From Erginobacter sp964587835 (lineage in GTDB: Bacteria > Auribacterota > Erginobacteria > Erginobacterales > Erginobacteraceae): a DNA stretch of 49,790 nucleotides. Below are positions 31,978-39,523 of this stretch, piece by piece; positions within the stretch are counted from its first letter, which is position 1; every line of letters starts with the position of its first letter. The notes under the pieces are model-generated. The model was not told where the DNA came from and ran no database searches. It saw nothing but the letters and a program-made list of their open reading frames with translations. The stretch covers positions 1 through 49,790 of the forward strand of contig CAZPMN010000018.1 in assembly GCA_964587835.1 (NCBI GenBank). Reading direction: 5' to 3'. The position numbers and the translations under genes were made by a program.

Positions 31978-32892
31978 TCAGGCGCCGAGGATCTCCCGGG
32001 TGGTCTTGAACTGGACCTTGGCCACCCGGACCAGGGCCTCCATCCCCTCTTTGCTGATAATCTTCTTCCCGGCGGCAATCACCAGGTCCTTCTTGTTCCC
32101 CAGCGGCAGCTTGACCCCGAACTCCTCGGAGAGCTTCTCCAGTCTCAGGACGAACTCCCCCCGGGCCAGGATGGAGGCCGCCGCCACCGCCAGATCGGAC
32201 TCCCCCCTCACCCTCTGCTCGACCTCGATCGACCTTCCCTTTTTCATCAGGGCCCTTAAGACCAGGTCCTTTCGCCCGAACTGGTCAAGGATCGCCTTCG
32301 GGCAACTGGTCTTGGAGAGGATGTTCTCAATCACCCGGGCGTGCCCCCAGGCCAGGATCCGGTTGAGGTTTCCCATCGTGTTGTAGAGCTGGTTGTAACG
32401 CTCGGGGCCGATGGCGACCACAGAGTAGCGGCACTCCTTCCGAATGACCTTGCGCAGTTCCTGGATCCGGCGGGCCGAAATCTTCTTGCTGTCCCGGACA
32501 TTGAGTTCCCGCAGCTTCTTCTCGTTCTCGCTGTTGAGAAAGACCCCGGCCACCACCAGCGGCCCGAAGTAATCGCCCTTGCCGCTCTCGTCGACCCCGA
32601 TCCTTTCGCCGGCGTCTTCGCTTAAGACATCCTCGTAACCGAACCGAACCTCCTTGAGGATCTCCGGTTCCAGGAAAAACTGGACGAACTCCCCGGTATC
32701 CTTTCCCTGGATCAGAAGTTTGCCCGACCGGTAGTAGGTAAGCGAGAGTTTGTCCCGGGAAGCGCCGAAATGAGCGTGGGGAATCTTCTTGAAGAGAAAG
32801 CCCTTCTTTTCCAGCCCGGCGCGGAGCTGCCGTCCCTGCTCCTCGTCCAGGGCCACGGTGTAGGAGGTAACCTGTCGGGCTACAGGGTCCAT
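31978..32892 (-). CDS. rnhC: Ribonuclease HIII
   Basis: A 304-residue RNase HIII, which removes RNA from RNA-DNA hybrids. The N-terminal TBP-like hybrid-binding domain (residues 1-85) is followed by the catalytic domain with RIGVDESGKGDYFGPLVVAGVF (DEsGxGD active site), VRDSKKISARRI, GHARVIENIL, AILDQFG and SDLAVAAASILAR. The length is typical. The start overlaps the 3' end of sppA by 13 bases, so both are on one transcript. Confidence 0.94.
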   Translation of the reverse strand: MDPVARQVTSYTVALDEEQGRQLRAGLEKKGFLFKKIPHAHFGASRDKLSLTYYRSGKLLIQGKDTGEFVQFFLEPEILKEVRFGYEDVLSEDAGERIGVDESGKGDYFGPLVVAGVFLNSENEKKLRELNVRDSKKISARRIQELRKVIRKECRYSVVAIGPERYNQLYNTMGNLNRILAWGHARVIENILSKTSCPKAILDQFGRKDLVLRALMKKGRSIEVEQRVRGESDLAVAAASILARGEFVLRLEKLSEEFGVKLPLGNKKDLVIAAGKKIISKEGMEALVRVAKVQFKTTREILGA

Positions 32893-33908
32893 AGGTAGAG
32901 CAGGCGGGGCGTGGCGGGTTTGAATATCTCGGAGAAATCCAGCCCGGCGGTTCCGGTCAACCCCCGGCCGAGCCGGGAGCGGAATAAGTCGAAGAGGGAG
33001 TATTCCCGGCGGTATTCAATCACGGTCGCTTCTTCCAGGCCGGCCAGCTCACGTGCCCGCCGGATAGCGGAGTCCCGATAGCCGATCTCGTCCACCAGTC
33101 CGTTTTCAAGGGCCTGGGTCCCGGTGAAGATGCTCCCCCCGGCCACCACCTCCAGCTCTTCCCGGTCGAGACCGCGCCCCTCGGCCACCACGTCAAGGAA
33201 CCGGGAGTACATCTCGTCGATCACCCCCTGGAGCATCTGCCGTTCGGCGCCGGTAAGCTCTCGAAAGGGCGAGAGGAGGTCCTTCTCCTCCCCCCGCTTG
33301 ATGGTGACATCCCTGACCCCGATTTTCTCCATCAGAACCTGCAGGTTCAGAGTCTGGATGATCACCCCGATGCTACCGGTGACCGTGGTCGGGTGGGCGA
33401 CGATCCAGTCGGACGGGCAGGCCACGTAATATCCGCCGGAGGCGGCCAGATCCTCGAACAGGGCCACCACCACCTTCCCGGACTCCTTGAGATCCCGGAC
33501 CTGCTGGTGGATGATGTCGCTGGCGGTTATCCCCCCTCCCGGACTATCGACGAGCAGGACCACCGCCTTCACCGCCGAATCCGCCCCGGCGGCGCGCAAA
33601 CGATCCGCGACCTGCTTCCCCAGGCTCTCCCGTTCCCAGAAGGTTCCCCCCTCGGCGAAGGTGATCAGACCCCGGACCGGGACCAGGACGATCTTCTCTT
33701 CCCCCTCCCCCTCCACCAGGACCTCCTTTAGGCGGTCCGAACCGGTTGGGACTTTTTCCCGTTCCCCGACCAGGACGGCATTGGCGATCAGGCTGACCAA
33801 CAAGGCCCCCGCCAGGCTGAGGAAGAGGATCCCGGCCAGGACCCGCGGCCAGAGCCGGCGCGGGTGGACAATGTAAACCGGGGTGGGGGCAGGAATGTGC
33901 TCTTCCAT
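32880..33908 (-). CDS. sppA: Signal peptide peptidase SppA (short form)
   Basis: A 342-residue serine protease with one membrane anchor near residues 23-46 and a ClpP-like domain. VKAVVLLVDSPGGGITASDII, the nucleophile region FEDLAASGGYYVACPSDWIVAHPTTVTGSIGVI (catalytic Ser in ASGGYY) and the Lys in VTIKRGEEKDLLSPF form the Ser-Lys dyad shared between protomers. It digests cleaved signal peptides in the membrane. It corresponds to the single-domain 36-kDa type, not the double E. coli form. Confidence 0.93.
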   Translation of the reverse strand: MEEHIPAPTPVYIVHPRRLWPRVLAGILFLSLAGALLVSLIANAVLVGEREKVPTGSDRLKEVLVEGEGEEKIVLVPVRGLITFAEGGTFWERESLGKQVADRLRAAGADSAVKAVVLLVDSPGGGITASDIIHQQVRDLKESGKVVVALFEDLAASGGYYVACPSDWIVAHPTTVTGSIGVIIQTLNLQVLMEKIGVRDVTIKRGEEKDLLSPFRELTGAERQMLQGVIDEMYSRFLDVVAEGRGLDREELEVVAGGSIFTGTQALENGLVDEIGYRDSAIRRARELAGLEEATVIEYRREYSLFDLFRSRLGRGLTGTAGLDFSEIFKPATPRLLYLWTL

Positions 33909-34016
33909 CTCAATAGCCTCGCTGTTTAAGGGCGGGCACCGGGAAGACTTCCCCGAAAAATCCGGGTACCCCGGCCGGCGGAGGGACCAGCTGGAAAATG
34001 GAAATACCGGGATGAA

Positions 34017-34922
34017 TTAGTAATTGGAGCCGCCGCCGGACTGGGCGCCTTCCTTGGCTTGGATGATCTTCAGGCCCGCGCTGGCCCCGAGACGGGTAGC
34101 GCCGGCCTTGACCATCGCTTCGGCATCCTCGAAGCTCCTCACTCCGCCGGAGGCCTTGACCCCAATCTCCGGCCCCACCACCTTCCGCATCAGAGCAATG
34201 TCTTCAACGGTCGCCCCTCCGGTGGAGAAACCGGTGGAAGTCTTGACAAAGTCGGCGCCGGCCTCGACCGAGAGTTCACAGGCCTTGACTTTCTCCTCGT
34301 CGCTGAGCAGGCAGGTCTCCAGGATAACCTTGACCAGGATGTTGGGCCGGGTCGCCCGGACCACCGCGCGGATATCCTCGCGAACCCGGTGGTACTGCCG
34401 GGACTTCATCAATCCGACGTTGATCACCATGTCGATTTCGGTCGCCCCCTTCCCGATCGACGAACGGGTCTCGTAGGCCTTGGTCTCGGTGGTGGTGGCT
34501 CCCAGGGGGAATCCGATTACGGTACAGACCTTGACCCCGGAACGACGGAGAAGCTTGGCACAGAGCTCGACCCAGATCGGGTTGATGCAGACTGAGGCAA
34601 AACAGTAAGTGGCCGCCTCCTGGCAGAGCTGGGTGATCTGTTCCTCGGTGGCTTCCGGCTTGAGCAGGGTATGGTCGATCATCCGGGCGATCTTCGCCTC
34701 CACCGGGCCAATGCCCAGCTGGGTACTGATCCGGCAGACTCCGTAGGAGATCAGGCCGTCGATGAACTCCGGCCGGTTGGTCACGCACTGCCCGCATTCC
34801 AAGCAGCTTAGTCCGTTCTCAACGTTACAGGAGGAGTCAGCCGCAGGGGCTGGGGACGGCGACCCGTTCAGGGCGGCCATCACCTCCCGGGTAACCCGAT
34901 CAACCAGGACTTGGGTATCCAT
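34017..34922 (-). CDS. deoC: Deoxyribose-phosphate aldolase with microcompartment targeting helix and Cys-rich insert
   Basis: A 301-residue DERA, about 75 residues longer than usual at the N-terminus. Residues 1-19 (MDTQVLVDRVTREVMAALN) form an amphipathic helix followed by a Ser/Pro/Ala linker, the pattern of an encapsulation peptide. Residues 32-63 hold Cys 32, 40, 43, 46 and 63, including a CxxCxxC. The TIM barrel starts near ARMIDHTLLKPEATEEQI, with VIGFPLGATTTETKAYE, EIDMVINVGLMKS, the Schiff-base Lys in ADFVKTSTGFSTGGAT, and GVKASGGVRSFEDA. It cleaves deoxyribose-5-phosphate to glyceraldehyde-3-phosphate and acetaldehyde, the latter a typical lumen intermediate. It is reverse-strand with the RpiB-like gene. 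Confidence 0.95.
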   Translation of the reverse strand: MDTQVLVDRVTREVMAALNGSPSPAPAADSSCNVENGLSCLECGQCVTNRPEFIDGLISYGVCRISTQLGIGPVEAKIARMIDHTLLKPEATEEQITQLCQEAATYCFASVCINPIWVELCAKLLRRSGVKVCTVIGFPLGATTTETKAYETRSSIGKGATEIDMVINVGLMKSRQYHRVREDIRAVVRATRPNILVKVILETCLLSDEEKVKACELSVEAGADFVKTSTGFSTGGATVEDIALMRKVVGPEIGVKASGGVRSFEDAEAMVKAGATRLGASAGLKIIQAKEGAQSGGGSNY

Positions 34923-35021
34923 TTTAAAATTTTTCTCCGAATAATTTTAGTGTTTGATACTTCATTTTCGAAAATTAAAAATTAACGGCAACACCATCAA
35001 GCTGTAATAATCTAAAGGTCG

Positions 35022-35588
35022 CTATTTTCTCTGCCGTTCCAGGGCCATTATCTTGTTGACCCGGGGCCAGTGCCGCCCGCCGGCGAAATCGGTCGTCAAC
35101 CAGGTGAGAACAATCTCGGCCGCCAGGGCGGGCTGAAGGGACTTGCCACCCAGGGTGAGAACGTTGGCGTCATTGTGCTCGCGGGAAGAGCGGGCGGTGG
35201 TCAGGTCATAGCACATGGCCGCCCGGATCCCCCGCACCTTGTTGGCGGCCATCGCCGAGGCCATCCCCAGCGAGTCGATCATTATCCCCCGGTCGCAGTC
35301 TCCGGAGGCGACCGCCCGGGCCACCCGGGCGGCGAAGTCGGGGTAATCAACGGCCGCGGTCGAGGAGGTCCCCTGGTCGGCCACTCGGTATCCCTTCTCC
35401 TCCAGGAAACGGGCCAGGTACTCCTTGAGCGGGAAGCCTCCGTGATCGGCGCCGAGGGCGATCTTCTTCACCGTCCCTTTCTTCACCGTCACGCTGGTCA
35501 TCGGAACCTCGTTGGCGGGAGCCCTGACTACGGCCCCCTTCTCTTTCAGCACTTCCTCGACAATTTGCTCGATCCGATTGCTATCCAT
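35022..35588 (-). CDS. RpiB/LacAB-like sugar-phosphate isomerase homologue with targeting helix
   Basis: A 188-residue protein. Residues 1-19 (MDSNRIEQIVEEVLKEKGA) are an amphipathic helix of encapsulation-peptide type, followed by a linker and the RpiB domain from about residue 40 (KKIALGADHGGFPLKEYLARFLEEKGYRVADQGT, DYPDFAARVARAVASGDCDRGIMI, AANKVRGIRAAMCYDLTTARSSREHNDANVLTLGG). The usual ICGTGIGMSIAANKV is IDSLGMASAMAANKV, so the catalytic Cys is absent. Ribose-5-phosphate or deoxyribose-phosphate isomerisation is possible but needs another base. It pairs with deoC, as in sugar-phosphate-utilising microcompartment loci. Confidence 0.88.
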   Translation of the reverse strand: MDSNRIEQIVEEVLKEKGAVVRAPANEVPMTSVTVKKGTVKKIALGADHGGFPLKEYLARFLEEKGYRVADQGTSSTAAVDYPDFAARVARAVASGDCDRGIMIDSLGMASAMAANKVRGIRAAMCYDLTTARSSREHNDANVLTLGGKSLQPALAAEIVLTWLTTDFAGGRHWPRVNKIMALERQRK

Positions 35589-35737
35589 TGGCGGTCAAAC
35601 CATTCTTCGGGGGATGGCTTCAGGCTGCCGCCGCCCAAGGTTTTAATTGCGGTTTCCCTGTAAAAGTCACCGTGGTATTATGGGGCCATCCGGGGATCCC
35701 GGTCAATAATTTTTCTTTCCGAAACGGCTGACAAGTT

Positions 35738-37150
35738 ATGTACCGGAGGATTGACAGCAAGATCAGGAATCGGATCGAGGACGTCGTGGGGACGGAGCAT
35801 CTCCTTTACCGCCCCGGGGAGATGGAGGAATACGGCCGCGACGAAACCCCCGGACTGTATTCCCTCCCCGAGACGGTGGCCAGACCGGCCGGGGCCGGGG
35901 AAATTGCCGCCCTGGTCAAACTGGCCAACCGATTCCGCTTTCCCCTCCTCGCCCGCGGCGGAGGCACCGGAGTCACCGGGGGCGCGGTCCCGGTCTGCGG
36001 CGGCCTGGTCCTCAGCCTGGAGCGGATGAACCGGGTCCTGGAGATCGACGGGAAGAATATGATGGCCGTGGTCGAGCCCGGGGTCGTCACCGGAGATTTC
36101 CAGCGGGTGGTGGAGGAACAGGGGCTCTTCTACCCCCCCGACCCGGCCAGCCTGGACAGCTGTACCCTGGGCGGCAACTTGGCCGAGGACGCCGGGGGGC
36201 CCCGGGCGGTCAAGTATGGGGTGACCCGGAACTACCTGACCGGAGTGGAGGCGGTTCTCCCGAACGGGGAGATCATCGAGTACGGCGGAAAGATGGTCAA
36301 GAATGCCACCGGTTACAACCTCCTCCACCTCCTGATCGGTTCGGAGGGGACCCTGGGGATTGCCTCCCGGATGGTCACCCGATTGCTGGTCAAGCCGGAG
36401 GTCCGGGTCGACCTCCTGGTCCCCTTCTCCTCCTACGGTGAGGCGGTGGAAGCCGTGACCGCCATCCTCCGCCGGCGGCTGGACCCGACCGCGATCGAGT
36501 TCATGGACCGCCGCTGCCTGGAGATCAGCCGGCAGGTTCTGGAAAACCCCATACCTTTCGAGGACGCCGACGCCCATCTGCTGATCGAGGTCGACGGAGA
36601 CGACCCCACCCGGGTGGAGAAGCAGTACGAGATGATCGGACAGATCTGCCTGGACGGCGGAGCCAGGGACATCCGGGTGGCCGATACCCCCCGCTACCGG
36701 GATCAGATCTGGGATACCCGGAGGAAGCTGCGGGAATCGATCAAGGTGGTCAGTCCGATCAAACTGAGCGAGGACGTGGTGGTTCCCCGGATGGAAATCG
36801 CCCGGCTGCTGAAGGGGATCGCGAAGATCGAGGAAAACCTAGGGGTGGAGATCATCTGTTACGGGCACGCCGGAGACGGCAATGTTCACGTCAACTTTCT
36901 CAAGCGAGACCGGGAGGAAAGCCCCTGGCGGGAGGTCCTAAAGAAAGCGGTCCCCGAACTCTTCGCCCTCGTCATCCGCCTCGGAGGAACCATCTCCGGC
37001 GAACACGGGATCGGGGTCAGCAAGCGTGACTACCTCTCCCTGGCCCTCAAGCCGGCCGCGGTCGGGGCAATGCGAGAGATCAAACAGGCCCTCGACCCCG
37101 CCAACATCCTCAACCCCGCAAAAATTTTCCCCGCAGAATCGTCAGGATAA
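35738..37150 (+). CDS. FAD-linked 2-hydroxyacid oxidase (GlcD-like)
   Basis: A 470-residue flavoprotein of the GlcD/D-lactate dehydrogenase family. The FAD-binding PP-loop domain has LLARGGGTGVTGGAVPVCGGLVLSLERMN, LGGNLAEDAGGPRAVKYGVTRNYLTGVEAVLPNGEII and GTLGIASRMVTRLL. The C-terminal cap has CYGHAGDGNVHVNFL and GGTISGEHGIGVSKRDYL (metal and substrate site), ending in LDPANILNPAKIF. It would oxidise glycolate, D-lactate or a related acid, passing electrons to an Fe-S partner or quinone. Its position between rpiB-like/deoC and the shell genes hints at a link with the compartment pathway, although there is no targeting helix. Confidence 0.92.
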   Translation: MYRRIDSKIRNRIEDVVGTEHLLYRPGEMEEYGRDETPGLYSLPETVARPAGAGEIAALVKLANRFRFPLLARGGGTGVTGGAVPVCGGLVLSLERMNRVLEIDGKNMMAVVEPGVVTGDFQRVVEEQGLFYPPDPASLDSCTLGGNLAEDAGGPRAVKYGVTRNYLTGVEAVLPNGEIIEYGGKMVKNATGYNLLHLLIGSEGTLGIASRMVTRLLVKPEVRVDLLVPFSSYGEAVEAVTAILRRRLDPTAIEFMDRRCLEISRQVLENPIPFEDADAHLLIEVDGDDPTRVEKQYEMIGQICLDGGARDIRVADTPRYRDQIWDTRRKLRESIKVVSPIKLSEDVVVPRMEIARLLKGIAKIEENLGVEIICYGHAGDGNVHVNFLKRDREESPWREVLKKAVPELFALVIRLGGTISGEHGIGVSKRDYLSLALKPAAVGAMREIKQALDPANILNPAKIFPAESSG

Positions 37151-37218
37151 TAGAATTATCTGGTCTAGCCTCTATTTTCTGCTATAAAGTATATTCCCCA
37201 AGGTAAGTTACTTAACAA

Positions 37219-37241
37219 TATTTTTTCCGGAGGAAAAAATA
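37219..37241 (+). promoter_or_regulatory. Hairpin embedding the Shine-Dalgarno of BMC-P gene 1
   Basis: TATTTTTTCC (37219-37228) pairs with GGAAAAAATA (37232-37241) around GGA. The GGAGG ribosome site lies across loop and 3' arm, so folding would hide part of it. The ATG follows at 37244. Confidence 0.7.
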
Positions 37242-37243
37242 AG

Positions 37244-37534
37244 ATGCAGCTGGCGCGGGTCGTGGGAACGGTGGTGGCCTCGAAGAAAGATGAGAAAATG
37301 GTCGGGGTGAAGTTCCTGGTTCTGCAGGACCTCGATCTGGACAACCATCCCACCGGGGGTTCGATCATCGCCGCCGACCCGGTCGGGGCCGACCGGGGAG
37401 AGGTGGTCCTCTACTCCAAGGGAAGTTCCGCCCGGCAGACCGAGATCACCCGCGACCGTCCCAACGACGCAGTCATCTGCGGCATCGTCGACCAGTGGGA
37501 AGTAGCGGGAGTCGAGAAGTACCGGAAAGATTGA
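37244..37534 (+). CDS. BMC shell vertex protein 1 (BMC-P, EutN/CcmL family)
   Basis: A 96-residue pentameric vertex protein that caps the icosahedral microcompartment shell. EutN/CcmL signatures: LARVVGTVVASKKDEKMVGVKFLVLQDLD (first strand pair and the conserved K-L-x-V), IIAADPVGADRGEVVLYSKGSSARQTE (D-x-xGAG-like turn and GSSAR) and DAVICGIVDQWE. The strong GGAGG is embedded in a hairpin. First of three tandem paralogues. Confidence 0.95.
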   Translation: MQLARVVGTVVASKKDEKMVGVKFLVLQDLDLDNHPTGGSIIAADPVGADRGEVVLYSKGSSARQTEITRDRPNDAVICGIVDQWEVAGVEKYRKD

Positions 37535-37535
37535 C

Positions 37536-37562
37536 GTAGGGGCGAGGCACGCCTCGCCCTCC
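37536..37562. repeat. GTAGGGGC-type palindrome after BMC-P gene 1
   Basis: GGGCGAGGC and GCCTCGCCC face each other (37540-37558), one base after the stop codon. Variant of the palindrome at 38257-38284. Confidence 0.8.
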
Positions 37563-37583
37563 TAAATTGACCGGAGAAATATT

Positions 37584-37862
37584 TTGAATCTGGGCAGAGT
37601 CATCGGAACCGTCATCAGCTCCCGGAAGGTGGAGTCCCTGGACGGGGTCAAACTTCTGATCGTCCAGCCCCTGGACGAGAACCTCAAGGATCAGGGCGAA
37701 CCGGTGGTCGCCTGCGACAGCCAGCAGGCCGGGCCGGGACAGATCGTCACCTTTATCGGCGGGCGGGAAGCGTCGCTGCCTCTGTCGGATCCATTCAACC
37801 CCTCCGACGCCACCATAACCTCGATCGTGGACGAGGTAGCGGTGGGGAACAGTAATCAGTAA
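37584..37862 (+). CDS. BMC shell vertex protein 2 (BMC-P, EutN/CcmL family)
   Basis: A 92-residue paralogue: LGRVIGTVISSRKVESLDGVKLLIVQPLDEN, VVACDSQQAGPGQIVTFIGGREASLPLSD, DATITSIVDEVAVG. The start is TTG at 37584 with GGAG nine bases upstream. The final residues NSNQ and the stop are encoded by a heptamer array. The weaker start codon suggests lower expression than paralogue 1, as expected for a minor vertex protein. Confidence 0.94.
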   Translation: MNLGRVIGTVISSRKVESLDGVKLLIVQPLDENLKDQGEPVVACDSQQAGPGQIVTFIGGREASLPLSDPFNPSDATITSIVDEVAVGNSNQ

Positions 37863-37906
37863 TCGGTAATCAGTGATCAGTAATCAGTGAGCGGTAAGCG
37901 GTAAAA
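37849..37906. repeat. Heptamer array at the end of BMC-P gene 2
   Basis: AACAGTAATCAGTAATCGGT and following units. The first two units encode the last residues and stop of the shell gene. Confidence 0.9.
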
Positions 37907-37928
37907 CGGCACCGAAGGTGCCGACCTC

Positions 37929-37955
37929 TAAATTTTTTCCGCAGGAAAAAATTTA
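37929..37955 (+). promoter_or_regulatory. Hairpin at the ribosome site of BMC-P gene 3
   Basis: TAAATTTTTTCC (37929-37940) pairs perfectly with GGAAAAAATTTA (37944-37955) around GCA, with the ATG three bases after. The AGGA ribosome site lies in the 3' arm. Confidence 0.7.
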
Positions 37956-37957
37956 TA

Positions 37958-38260
37958 ATGAAAATAGCCAGGATAATCGGAACCGTCGTCTCCACCCTGA
38001 AGCTGGATCAGTACGCCGGGGAGAAGATGCTCCTGGCCAAGATTCTTAACCCCGACGGCTCCGAGACCGAGGAGACCGTGATCGCCTTCGACCGCTGCTC
38101 GGCGGGCGAGGGAGATGTCGTTTTGATGATCGACGAGGGGAACAGCGCCCGCCAGACCCTGGAAACCGGACCGACCGGGGTGGTCCGGGCGGTCTGCGTC
38201 GGCTATATCGACTCGGTCAACCTCCACCCCTCCCCCGCCGATTCGTTCGGCGATTTGTAG
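37958..38260 (+). CDS. BMC shell vertex protein 3 (BMC-P, EutN/CcmL family)
   Basis: A 100-residue paralogue: KIARIIGTVVSTLKLDQYAGEKMLLAKILNPDGSE, VIAFDRCSAGEGDVVLMIDEGNSARQTLE, VVRAVCVGYIDSVNLH. Same fold as the two preceding genes, with a slightly longer C-terminus. The TAG stop is inside a perfect 28-base palindrome (38257-38284). Three distinct BMC-P paralogues in a row are common in microcompartment loci of uncultured lineages. Confidence 0.95.
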   Translation: MKIARIIGTVVSTLKLDQYAGEKMLLAKILNPDGSETEETVIAFDRCSAGEGDVVLMIDEGNSARQTLETGPTGVVRAVCVGYIDSVNLHPSPADSFGDL

Positions 38261-38284
38261 GGGCAAGGCATGCCTTGCCCCTAC
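38257..38284. repeat. Perfect 28-base palindrome containing the BMC-P 3 stop
   Basis: GTAGGGGCAAGGCA and its exact mirror. The stop codon TAG is bases 2-4. Related copies are at 37536, 38821, 39851 and 46749. Confidence 0.92.
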
Positions 38285-38359
38285 CTGCTCTGATGAGATC
38301 CCAGTCCTTGATCTCCTCGGGCAAGCCGTCGATGTAGGCTTCTTCGCAGATGATGGCGC

Positions 38360-38929
38360 TTAAACGCCCTTCCTACCTGAGGTTGATCCCCTCCGTTTCA
38401 ACTCCTGTTTATATTCCTGCCGCACGCGGTTGAAGAAGTCGACCGCGGTCGGGGTCCGGTAATCGGCGTAGGTCCATTCCCAGGGCCGGTAGGTCCCGTC
38501 CTGGAAATAGTAAGTCGACTGGGCGTAAATCCCCTCCCCCAGATAGACCCGGTAGGTGGCGTCCTTGGTGGTGGCCAGGACCAGCTTGGAGAGGTCGAGG
38601 TAACCTGGGTCGAGGTTGACGGTCCTTTTCCCCTCTTTTGAGAGTTCTGCCTCCAGCCGATTGGTCTCGGTCTTGATCGCTGCCAGATCTCCGGGGTCGA
38701 TCAGGTTCTCGAAGGAGAGGAATTGGCGGAGGATCCCCTCCCCCATCTCTCTCTCGTAGTAGCTGGTAAAGTCGAAGGGGAAGACCTTGCTCTCCAGGTC
38801 GACCGGCCCGAACCGTTCTTGTAGGGGCACGGCATGCCGTGCCCCTACGGTTTGCCGTCCCCCTGCCCGGCCGGACACCAGCAGCCCGCAGATCAGCTTG
38901 ACCGGCCCGGGTTTTCGGATCTCGCCCAT
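38360..38929 (-). CDS. DUF4416 protein with in-frame palindrome insertion
   Basis: A 189-residue protein of the DUF4416 family: PVKLICGLLVS at the start, FGPVDLESKVFPFDFTSYYEREMGEGILRQFLSFENLI, IKTETNRLEAELSKEGKRTVNLDPGYLDLSKLVLATTKDATYRVYLGEGIYAQ and WEWTYADYRT. Between GLLVS and ERFGPVD the residues GGRQTVGARHAVPLQ are encoded largely by the 28-base palindrome at 38821-38848, which seems to have replaced or joined the normal helix there. Function unknown. The start at 38929 is set by homology; the ribosome site is weak. The longer open frame upstream looks non-coding. Confidence 0.82.
   Translation of the reverse strand: MGEIRKPGPVKLICGLLVSGRAGGRQTVGARHAVPLQERFGPVDLESKVFPFDFTSYYEREMGEGILRQFLSFENLIDPGDLAAIKTETNRLEAELSKEGKRTVNLDPGYLDLSKLVLATTKDATYRVYLGEGIYAQSTYYFQDGTYRPWEWTYADYRTPTAVDFFNRVRQEYKQELKRRGSTSGRKGV
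38821..38848. repeat. Perfect 28-base palindrome inside DUF4416 gene
   Basis: GTAGGGGCACGGCA and its exact mirror, identical to the copy at 46749-46776. Translated in frame on the reverse strand as VGARHAVPL. Confidence 0.93.
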
Positions 38930-39094
38930 TTTAAATTGCCGCCCAGGATCCTCTGACCGTTTCCGTCGCTGATCACCCGTCGAATCGCGTCCCAAGCCTT
39001 GCCTTGGAGCATAACAGGTGGAAGGGAACGTCATTGTGGCGGTTGACCACCGCCGGCTTGCCTATCCAATCCAGGGTCGGCATCTGCGCCGGGT

Positions 39095-39523
39095 TCATTT
39101 CCGACCGCCGGACTTGGCCGGGTGGAGCCAGTTTTCCACCTTCAGATCGGGGACCCGCCGAAATTCCCGGGTATTGTTGGTGACCAGGATCAGCCCTTCG
39201 TGGAGGGCGTGGGCCGCGATCAGGAGATCGTAGCCGCCAATGGGGGTCCCGGCGTTCTGGAGGCGGGCGCGGATCTTTCCGAACTGGACGGCGGCGGCGG
39301 AGGGAAAATCCAGCACCTCCAGCGGGCTGAGAAATTCGGTCAGGGCCAGTTGATTCTCTTCCGGTCGCGAACTACGGGCGACCCCGAACTGCAGTTCACA
39401 GTAAGTAATCGCCGAGACGCCGACATCCCCGACCTTGAGTTTCTGGAAACGGGCATATAGTTCAGGCGGAGAGCGCTTGATGATATAGATGCAGATATTG
39501 GTATCCAGGAGGTAGCGCATCAA
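39095..39523 (-). CDS. vapC: VapC-family PIN-domain ribonuclease toxin
   Basis: A 142-residue PIN domain. YLLDTNICIYII carries the first acidic residue, VSAITYCELQFGV the conserved Glu, GGYDLLIAAHAL the next Asp, and LVTNNTREFRRVPDLKVENW the final NTxxF segment of type II VapC. It cleaves RNA (often initiator tRNA) unless bound by VapB. The start overlaps the vapB stop by four bases. Confidence 0.95.
   Translation of the reverse strand: MMRYLLDTNICIYIIKRSPPELYARFQKLKVGDVGVSAITYCELQFGVARSSRPEENQLALTEFLSPLEVLDFPSAAAVQFGKIRARLQNAGTPIGGYDLLIAAHALHEGLILVTNNTREFRRVPDLKVENWLHPAKSGGRK

Noticed and set aside
37244..38260. Carboxysome interpretation of the BMC-P genes (CcmL/CsoS4)
   Set aside because: No Rubisco, carbonic anhydrase or carboxysome shell gene is near; the tagged aldolase and RpiB-like enzymes point to a catabolic compartment.
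38930..39034. N-terminal extension of the DUF4416 gene
   Set aside because: The upstream codons give a low-similarity basic peptide with no family match; homology starts near MGEIRKPGPVKL.
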